Source: an uncultured Oscillospiraceae bacterium
GTDB lineage: Bacteria > Bacillota > Clostridia > Oscillospirales > Oscillospiraceae
Reading direction: 5' to 3'
Length of the DNA: 64,000 nucleotides
NCBI GenBank assembly: GCA_910589085.1
Contig: CAJUSG010000006.1
Span: forward strand, 11,066 to 75,065
A program made the position numbers and the translations under genes. Every line of letters starts with the position of its first letter. The stretch's first letter is position 1. Shown one piece after another: positions 58,359-64,000 of the stretch. The notes below the pieces were generated by a model that was not told the origin of the DNA, made no database searches, and saw only the letters and a list, made by a program, of their open reading frames with translations.

Positions 58359-58389
58359 TGGGGCTGCCGGTGCAAGTGCGGCAGCCCCA
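58359..58389 (-). repeat. GC hairpin in the dctP-adh gap
   Basis: An 11-bp stem (tggggctgccg 58359-58369 with cggcagcccca 58379-58389). There is no U-tract on the minus strand, so it is more likely an mRNA-stabilising hairpin after the abundant binding-protein message than a terminator. Confidence 0.6.
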
Positions 58390-58427
58390 CTCCATTCTCT
58401 GTCGGAACTCTCCATTTGACAGACGAA

Positions 58428-59483
58428 TCAGTGGGCAGCCTGGTACTCGCGGACCATTTTGACCCAGTCCTCAATGTCCGGGCTCTTCTCATAGAAGTAG
58501 TCGTATACCGGGCTCATTGCCTCCCGCATCTGCTGCTTAAACGCCTCATCCGGGACAATAATGGTGGTATTGCCGGCAGCTTCAATGTTGGCCTTAGCGT
58601 TGTTGTCCGCCTCGATAGAAATATCCCAGTTGTACTCCGCGGCCTCAGCAATGCTGGACTCCAGCGCCTCACGCTGCTCATCACTCAGGCTCTGATAAAA
58701 ATTCTCGTTGATGACCCAGAAGTTGGGGCTGAACATGTGATTGCTCTCCAGCACGTACTTTTGAACCTCATAGAAAGAGGATGTATAAATCGTAGGATAG
58801 GGGTTCTCCTGGCCGTCGGCCACCTTGGTCTCCAGCGCGTTAAAAATCTCGCTCATGGCCATGGGAACGGAGGTCACACCCAGGCAGTCCATCATCTGGA
58901 TAAAGTGGGGGATGTTGGGGGTACGCAGCTTCTGTCCCTTCATGTCATCCATGCTGTACATAGGCTTATTGGAAGACGTCTGACGGAAACCGTTCACGGT
59001 GATGGCCAGACAGCGCATGTTGCCGCCCTCAATCAGGCCGTCGGTCAACGCCTCGCCGATCTCACCGGTCAGGATCTCCTCGGCGTCCTCCCAGCCGTTG
59101 AACAAAAAGGGGGCTTCCGACACCGCGATTCTGGGCAGATACATCTGGATATTGGTGCCGGCGCAGCCCATCTCCACCGTGCCCTGGGAGACGGACTGAT
59201 CGTAGACGTCCTCGGAGCCGAGCTGACTGTTGGGATAGATCTCAACCTTCAGGGTGCCGTTGGAGCGCTCCTCCAGCAGCTCTTTGAACTTGAGCATGGA
59301 CAGGTGCTGGGGATGATCCTCGGCAAACCAGTGGGCAAATTTAATGGTTTTGGTCTCGGCCGAGGTGCTGTTTCCGCCACCGGGATTGCTGCCGGCGGTA
59401 CTGCCATTGCTGCCGCAGCCAGTCAAGCTGAGGGAGAGCGCCAGGACAAGGACCGCTGCAGTGGCTCTAAATCGTCTTTTCAT
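58428..59483 (-). CDS. dctP: TRAP transporter substrate-binding lipoprotein (DctP family)
   Basis: A 351-residue lipoprotein with lipobox LTGC at residues 20-23 and a Gly/Ser/Asn linker. The binding domain has FAHWFAEDHPQH, GFRQTSSNKP (the Arg that usually holds the carboxylate), GQKLRTPNIP and DGQENPYPTI, all DctP features. It delivers a small organic acid to the DctQM membrane pair. The leader and stop are separated from dctM by 50 bases. The ligand is probably the substrate of the enzymes encoded downstream. Confidence 0.94.
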   Translation of the reverse strand: MKRRFRATAAVLVLALSLSLTGCGSNGSTAGSNPGGGNSTSAETKTIKFAHWFAEDHPQHLSMLKFKELLEERSNGTLKVEIYPNSQLGSEDVYDQSVSQGTVEMGCAGTNIQMYLPRIAVSEAPFLFNGWEDAEEILTGEIGEALTDGLIEGGNMRCLAITVNGFRQTSSNKPMYSMDDMKGQKLRTPNIPHFIQMMDCLGVTSVPMAMSEIFNALETKVADGQENPYPTIYTSSFYEVQKYVLESNHMFSPNFWVINENFYQSLSDEQREALESSIAEAAEYNWDISIEADNNAKANIEAAGNTTIIVPDEAFKQQMREAMSPVYDYFYEKSPDIEDWVKMVREYQAAH

Positions 59484-59533
59484 GGTATTCTTCTCCTTTT
59501 CTAAATATATTGAATTTTTATCGTTCTATGGAA

Positions 59534-60817
59534 CTAGCCGGCGATAAAGTTCAGCGGAACTCTAATGAGGTCGGGGAAGAAGCAGAACAGGAACAATGTG
59601 GCGATCTCGATCAGGCAGAAGGGCAAAATACCCTTCACACAGCTCTTGAAGTCCAATCCGGATATGCCGCACCCCAGGTAGATTACAATCCCAACGGGGG
59701 GCGTAATCAGTCCGATGGTGAGGTTCAGCACCATAATCACAGCAAAGACGATGGGATCAATTCCGGCGGCCTTGACAAGGGGGATCAGAATAGGGCCAAA
59801 GATCAGGATGTTGGGGGTAAGATCCATGACCATCCCCATGATGAACAGGAACAGATTGATGCTCAGCAGCAGGAATAGGGGGTGGGCGATCAGCGGGGAC
59901 AGTATCTGGACCACCATGGAGGGAATCTGCGCGATGGTGATAAGCCATCCCACACCGGTGGCCGCCGCCACAATAATCATGGTAATCCCAGTGCTAACCG
60001 TGCCGGCAACGCAGACCTCCAGCAGCCCCTTGAGGTCGATTTCCTTATAGACAAAGATTGAAATAATCGCCGCATAGACCGTGGCAAAAGCGCCCGCCTC
60101 AGTGGGGGTAAATACGCCCAAACGGATACCACCTACGATCAGGATGGGCATGAACAGCGCGGGCAGGGACTCCTTCAAAATTTTCATCGCTTCCGCCCGG
60201 GTATAGGTACGGGTGTCCTCATAACCGTCTTTCCGGACAAAATACCACCAGCCGCACATCAGCATAACGCCCAGGATGATACCGGGGACGATGCCGGCCA
60301 TGAAGCACTTTGATACCGACAGCCCGGTTGCGGTAGCCAGAACGATCATAGGGATACTGGGGGGAATAATCGGGGCGATGACCGAGCCGGCGCAGATCAC
60401 GCCTGTCGCACGGTCCGCCCGGTACCCGTTGCTTACCATCAGCGGAATCAGGATACCGCCCAACGCTGCGGCGTCGGCCACCGCGCTGCCGGACAGCCCG
60501 GCAAACAGCATACTGGCCAGAATCGCCGCATAGCCCAGGCCGCCGCGCACACGGCCCACCACCACATTGGCAAAGTCCACAATCCGGCGGGACAGCCCCC
60601 CAGCGCCCATAATCTCACCGGCAAGCATAAAGAAGGGAATGGCCATCAGGGCAAAGTTGTTTGTGCCGGACACCATATTCTGGGCAATCACAATAGAATC
60701 TGTCATCCCGAGCACCTGCATCAGCACAATGCCGCAGCAGACCAGAACAAAACAGATGGGGATGCCCAGCGGCAGAAGGACTGCCAGACTGCCTAAAAAC
60801 GCAAGCACCGCTGTCAT
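59534..60817 (-). CDS. dctM: TRAP transporter large permease (DctM family)
   Basis: A 427-residue membrane protein with about twelve hydrophobic segments. Typical DctM stretches are IPFFMLAGEIMGAGGLSRRI near residue 60, GGILIPLMVSNGY and FTPTEAGAFATVYA near residue 235. It moves the substrate with sodium ions. Its ATG overlaps the dctQ stop (60814-60817), so the two membrane subunits are translated together. Confidence 0.95.
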   Translation of the reverse strand: MTAVLAFLGSLAVLLPLGIPICFVLVCCGIVLMQVLGMTDSIVIAQNMVSGTNNFALMAIPFFMLAGEIMGAGGLSRRIVDFANVVVGRVRGGLGYAAILASMLFAGLSGSAVADAAALGGILIPLMVSNGYRADRATGVICAGSVIAPIIPPSIPMIVLATATGLSVSKCFMAGIVPGIILGVMLMCGWWYFVRKDGYEDTRTYTRAEAMKILKESLPALFMPILIVGGIRLGVFTPTEAGAFATVYAAIISIFVYKEIDLKGLLEVCVAGTVSTGITMIIVAAATGVGWLITIAQIPSMVVQILSPLIAHPLFLLLSINLFLFIMGMVMDLTPNILIFGPILIPLVKAAGIDPIVFAVIMVLNLTIGLITPPVGIVIYLGCGISGLDFKSCVKGILPFCLIEIATLFLFCFFPDLIRVPLNFIAG

Positions 60818-61320
60818 GTCTTTACATCCTCCTTTTGACGCTTCTTTTTATACTCCAGATACTCCTTTATGTGGTCCCGGATCAGAAGGATCGTCTTGGG
60901 CAGCATGGCGGCCCCCATGACAAAGGGAGTAACGGTAATGATCCCCATCGGGATGGGAATGGCCGCGCTGTCCAAATTAAGGGTGGAGACAAAATAGTTC
61001 CAGCCGCCGAAAACCATGACATACAGCGCATACAGCACAATCAGCTCCGCGGCAGTCTGAACAATCAGCCTGGGTATTCCGTGGAGGCTGTTGACCAGGA
61101 TATCCACTCCCACATGCTTGTTCTGATAGTAGGCCAGAACCGCCCCCAGCGCGGAAACCCACACGAAGGCGTAGCGGGACAGCTCCTCCGTCGCGCTGAT
61201 TCCGCTGTTGAACACATAGCGCAGAACCGCGTTGACAAAGATCATCAGCACCATACTGATCAGGACAACTGAGACAAACACCTTGAAAATTACATATAAT
61301 GCGTTTTTGTATTTTTCCAT
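60814..61320 (-). CDS. dctQ: TRAP transporter small permease (DctQ family)
   Basis: A 168-residue protein with four membrane segments, including NAVLRYVFNSGISATEELSRY near residue 30, the DctQ signature, and YYQNKHVGVDILVN. The C-terminus is highly basic (EYLEYKKKRQKEDVKT). AAGGAGGAGTAAAATC precedes the ATG. It is the first transporter gene, 77 bases after the LarA-like gene. Confidence 0.93.
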   Translation of the reverse strand: MEKYKNALYVIFKVFVSVVLISMVLMIFVNAVLRYVFNSGISATEELSRYAFVWVSALGAVLAYYQNKHVGVDILVNSLHGIPRLIVQTAAELIVLYALYVMVFGGWNYFVSTLNLDSAAIPIPMGIITVTPFVMGAAMLPKTILLIRDHIKEYLEYKKKRQKEDVKT

Positions 61321-61397
61321 GTCTGATTTTACTCCTCCTTTTCTGCTGCAAATCTTTGATTCAATCCCCCGCTTCCCCTCCTTCCGGAGTACCCCGC

Positions 61398-62678
61398 TCA
61401 GAATCCGGTGAGCAGCGAGCCCTCCTGATCAAACGCAAAGGCAACGGGCTCTCCCATCATCTCCAGCTTCGGATTGCTCCTCACTTCATCAACCATGGCT
61501 TGAGAAACATATATCTTCTCCAGCTCCAATGTATTTTTGATGCGCACCAGCCGCACCGACTCCATATCCTCCTTTCCGCAGCCGTAGATACACATTTTGA
61601 ATGCAGCTTCATCACTGTCCGCAATCAGCGGAATCTTTCCAAAATTGAACTCATGGGTCGTAATCACATTTGGATACATGGCGGATAAATCAATGGCGTC
61701 AAACAGTCTTTTGGTAATCACATCCAGCGCGCCGACTCCCAGGGCGTTTCCCGCCGAGACAGGCGTCAGCGACAGACAGGCCCTCTTGTTCGCCTGAATC
61801 CCGCCGCTGGCCGTTGTCACCGCGAAGGTCCCCGCAATATTGGGATCAGACCCCTCGCCGCTGATGTTCTTGCCCATCTCGTCAATAATCAGCACATCGC
61901 AGGACGGAAACGGGATGCTGGCCATCTTGGAGGCCGCTTCCCGCAGCAGCTTTGGCTCTTCCTCCGCAATTTCCTCCGCTCTCATCGCGACCAGCTTATA
62001 GGTCTCGTCGTAGGCGTTCTCCAAAATGGCAACCGCGCACAGAATAGGGGCTTTTTCTATCATAACCGCCCCCATCTTGGGCAGCATATTAGGCAGTTCC
62101 CCATATCCAGCGCTGTGACAGGTCCCGGCCCCCTTCTGCTTTCCCAGACCAATCGCCATCATTTTCATCAAACCGCTCTCGTACGGCCCGCGAAACGCAG
62201 TATGGAGCTTGACCCGACCACAGACGATAATTCCGTCCGCCTCATAAGCATTTTTATCGATATGGACCGGGTATCCGTCCTTGGTATGCCCCAGCTCCAC
62301 CGTCTCCATACTGGACAAAATAGGACAACCGACCGCTTCCGGCGTAATTCCCAGGTGTTCCAGCATCTGAAGCTGCCCTTCCGCTGTGGCGCCGGCGTGG
62401 CTGCCCATAGCAGGCACCAAAAATGGATTGGCACCTTTTTCTTTGCAGTAGTCCGCAATTGCCCGAAGAATTTCCACAATATTGCAGATGCCCCGGCTTC
62501 CGGCCGTGATGCAGATCCGTTTTTCAGGCTGTATCAGATCCCGGAGCCCAGGTTGATTCAGCTGCTCGTAAATCACACCGGCAATTTGCTCCGGGGGGAT
62601 GCTCCTGCGTTCAAAGGACTGCCTCACCGCCACCATCTTTGGAATCTTGGTACCTCCAATAATATCGAATACACTCAT
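61398..62678 (-). CDS. LarA-like / DUF2088 family protein
   Basis: A 426-residue soluble protein. Segments ITAGSRGICNIVEIL, MGSHAGATAEGQ, VKLHTAFRGPYESGLMKMMAIGLGK and IDEMGKNISGEGSDPN follow the layout of LarA-related DUF2088 proteins, of which lactate racemase uses a nickel-pincer cofactor. Several His and Lys residues at the expected places are present. Here it may racemise or isomerise the transported hydroxy acid, which is inference from context. GAGGTG precedes ATG 62678. It is the first gene after the regulator gap and has an upstream operator. Confidence 0.82.
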   Translation of the reverse strand: MSVFDIIGGTKIPKMVAVRQSFERRSIPPEQIAGVIYEQLNQPGLRDLIQPEKRICITAGSRGICNIVEILRAIADYCKEKGANPFLVPAMGSHAGATAEGQLQMLEHLGITPEAVGCPILSSMETVELGHTKDGYPVHIDKNAYEADGIIVCGRVKLHTAFRGPYESGLMKMMAIGLGKQKGAGTCHSAGYGELPNMLPKMGAVMIEKAPILCAVAILENAYDETYKLVAMRAEEIAEEEPKLLREAASKMASIPFPSCDVLIIDEMGKNISGEGSDPNIAGTFAVTTASGGIQANKRACLSLTPVSAGNALGVGALDVITKRLFDAIDLSAMYPNVITTHEFNFGKIPLIADSDEAAFKMCIYGCGKEDMESVRLVRIKNTLELEKIYVSQAMVDEVRSNPKLEMMGEPVAFAFDQEGSLLTGF

Positions 62679-62703
62679 GAAAACACCTCACCCTCCTCAA
62701 TTC

Positions 62704-62717
62704 ATCCGAACATCAGA
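62704..62717. promoter_or_regulatory. Candidate GntR operator before the LarA-like gene
   Basis: ATCCGAACATCAGA is found again as its reverse complement at 63609-63622, upstream of the GntR gene itself. A partial third copy (CATCAGAC) is at 62767-62774. The shared 14-mer is likely the binding site of the regulator encoded between them. Confidence 0.6.
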
Positions 62718-62828
62718 CTTATTGTAAATCCAGCATAGATTCACTCGCCACCTCATTAAGTCTTATCATCAGACCTTTTGGCGGCGGTCCGCCACGCCCC
62801 TTCCTTACCATTTGTTCCACCTCCCTCA

Positions 62829-63518
62829 TTATCGATATTCTCTCGCAATTTTCCTCGTGTGGTCCTTTGTTGTGTCAATATGGCCGACAACCGCTGCGAC
62901 ACAGCCATTAAAATCCTGGGCCTTCAGGGCCGCTAAGATTTCTGTATGGGCAGTATATGCGTCCTCCAAAATTTCCCGATGACAAAACAGGCGGTAAAGC
63001 AAATCTTTCCGCATCGCTTCAATCATAATATTAATCTGTCTGAGCATGGGATTCCCGGTGTAAGAGAGCAAAATACTGTGAAATTCCATGTCGGCTGCCA
63101 CATAGTCGTCTACCGACCTGTCTTCCTTCAGGGCAGCAACCGTCTTTTCCAGCGTTTTAATTGTAACCGGGTCTAATTGGTTGTAAATTGAAATGATATT
63201 ACCTACTTCAATCACCCGTCTGAGCTCGATAAAGTTATCCAAATTCTCCTTATCGGGAAAAAAGCCCATGAACTCAGAGATACACTGCGCTGTATTGTCA
63301 ACGATAAAGGTTCCCTCACCCTGTCGGGGCTCCACAACCCCGTAGGCAGCCAATATTTTCATCCCCTCCCGGAGGGAGGAGCGGCCCACGCCGATTTCCC
63401 TTGCCAAATCTGCCTCTTTGGGCAGTTTGTCGCCCACCTTTAATTCGCCTTTCCGAATCATAGCCCGGATTGAATTTACGACCTGCGAGGTGGCATTTAT
63501 ACGCTCGATTGACGGCAC
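62829..63518 (-). CDS. GntR-family regulator, FadR subgroup
   Basis: A 229-residue regulator: N-terminal winged helix-turn-helix (VVNSIRAMIRKGELKVGDKL, LAREIGVGRSSLREGMKIL, VEPRQGEGTFIV) and an all-helical FCD effector domain with the metal/ligand residues in ADMEFHSILLSYTGN and AYTAHTEILAAL. Such regulators bind a small acid and release DNA. GTG 63518 follows AAGGGAGATC. It is first in the minus-strand gene set and should control the LarA-like, TRAP and dehydrogenase genes. Confidence 0.93.
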   Translation of the reverse strand: MPSIERINATSQVVNSIRAMIRKGELKVGDKLPKEADLAREIGVGRSSLREGMKILAAYGVVEPRQGEGTFIVDNTAQCISEFMGFFPDKENLDNFIELRRVIEVGNIISIYNQLDPVTIKTLEKTVAALKEDRSVDDYVAADMEFHSILLSYTGNPMLRQINIMIEAMRKDLLYRLFCHREILEDAYTAHTEILAALKAQDFNGCVAAVVGHIDTTKDHTRKIAREYR

Positions 63519-63608
63519 TTAGTATACGATCTCCCTTCAACTCTGTTCACACTATACAATGCGAAGCCGGAAATTATTATTTTTATCTGCCAGTTGTTGA
63601 ATAAATCA

Positions 63609-63622
63609 TCTGATGTTCGGAT
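63609..63622. promoter_or_regulatory. Candidate GntR operator before the regulator gene
   Basis: TCTGATGTTCGGAT, the inverse of the 62704-62717 site, lies about 90 bases upstream of the regulator start. It suggests autoregulation. Confidence 0.6.
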
Positions 63623-63819
63623 TTATATTACCACTGAATCAGTTGCCTGTCAAGAGCAATTATAAATTTTAGATATTTTTGCCCAAATCTAAACCGAACT
63701 TTTGACCATAATCACCAATTCCAAGGGAAGTAAAGCCTCTTGATTGCGGGACTAGCTGACGAACCCATGCAGGACACAAAACCGCTTGAAAAGTTCACAA
63801 AACGAACAATTCAAGCAGT

Positions 63820-63836
63820 TTTTGGCACGCCCGAAG
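63820..63836 (+). repeat. 17-bp direct repeat, copy 1
   Basis: TTTTGGCACGCCCGAAG follows directly after a terminator-like hairpin. The same 17 bases recur at the window edge (63984-64000), also after a hairpin. Confidence 0.75.
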
Positions 63837-63983
63837 CCGAAGCGAAGCAAAACGTGCCGGGGGCACGTTTTGCCGCTGCGGGTCCCTTCCCGAGAAGGCG
63901 AGCCATTGGCGAAGCCTGATCGGCGTTAGATCGCACCAGCATAAAAATAAAACCTGATCTGCAATAAACCATTGCAAATCAGG

Positions 63984-64000
63984 TTTTGGCACGCCCGAAG
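63984..64000 (+). repeat. 17-bp direct repeat, copy 2
   Basis: The second TTTTGGCACGCCCGAAG, cut off by the window end, so the repeat may be longer. It follows the hairpin at 63952-63983. Confidence 0.75.

Larger units (their letters stand above)
63519..64000. other. Gene-free region at the window end with hairpins and operator
   Basis: No coding frame is supported; a 65-codon minus-strand frame across 63795-63992 runs through three hairpins and looks accidental. Contents are the GntR operator copy (63609-63622), a hairpin gcttgaa/ttcaagc (63784-63816) ending in TTTTT, a 12-bp hairpin gcaaaacgtgcc/ggcacgttttgc (63847-63873), and another hairpin cctgatctgcaat/attgcaaatcagg (63952-63983). Confidence 0.65.

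Noticed and set aside
63795..63992. 65-codon minus-strand frame at the window end
   Set aside because: It spans three hairpins and the direct repeats, has no ribosome site, and looks like chance.

Overview
The window comes from a high-GC Gram-positive anaerobe, most likely a gut Oscillospiraceae-type Clostridium (Flavonifractor/Pseudoflavonifractor/Lawsonibacter range). This is inferred from AGGAGG-type ribosome sites with many GTG/TTG starts, a clostridial glgC-glgD glycogen locus, a butyrate-type CoA-transferase, LytTR/GHKL two-component pairs and short palindromic intergenic repeats. No rRNA, IS transposase, integrase or CRISPR array was seen.

Layout. 1-870: end of a formate/nitrite channel and an XRE regulator with membrane anchor. 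883-9740: glycogen locus on the minus strand (glgB, glgC, glgD, glgA from one promoter; glgP from its own), then a D,D-carboxypeptidase. 11308-24443: a compact plus-strand contractile-phage (PBSX-type) head and tail cluster with terminase, portal, protease, capsid, connectors, sheath, tube, a frameshifted tail chaperone and baseplate. It has no integrase, replication, lysis, tail-fibre or normal-sized tape-measure gene. Host-type repeats sit in several of its gene gaps, so it reads as an old, domesticated particle locus (GTA- or tailocin-like) rather than a fresh prophage. 24492-27163: prfB and a pepD-like dipeptidase. 27251-33052: a nucleoside/sugar-type ABC importer with a DUF3798 lipoprotein.

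33525-36899: response regulator, ABC exporter and sensor kinase, arranged like peptide-antibiotic resistance loci. 37157-39156: LytTR regulator (frameshifted in a G7 run) and GHKL kinase. 39180-40155: two charged coiled-coil proteins. 40414-40579: tRNA-Leu(TAA) and initiator tRNA-Met. 40622-41264: AT-rich gene-free island with a 9-bp tandem repeat. 41305-43843: BlaI/BlaR-type regulator pair with two palindromic operators. 44113-48501: Na/phosphate cotransporter, phosphoglucomutase (which links glucose-6-phosphate to the glycogen genes) and an RluA-type pseudouridine synthase. 48498-49545: two small membrane proteins and a small XRE regulator. 49777-53166: LytTR/GHKL pair whose regulator appears to start with ATA, plus a broken second kinase.

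53278-63518: a minus-strand catabolic gene set: GntR regulator, LarA-like protein, TRAP transporter (dctQ, dctM, dctP), iron alcohol dehydrogenase, CoA-acylating aldehyde dehydrogenase, CoA-transferase and an old-yellow-enzyme reductase. Together these predict uptake of a small carboxylate, CoA activation, and reduction to aldehyde and alcohol (or the reverse). The substrate is not determined by the sequence. 63519-64000: gene-free, with hairpins and a 17-bp direct repeat.
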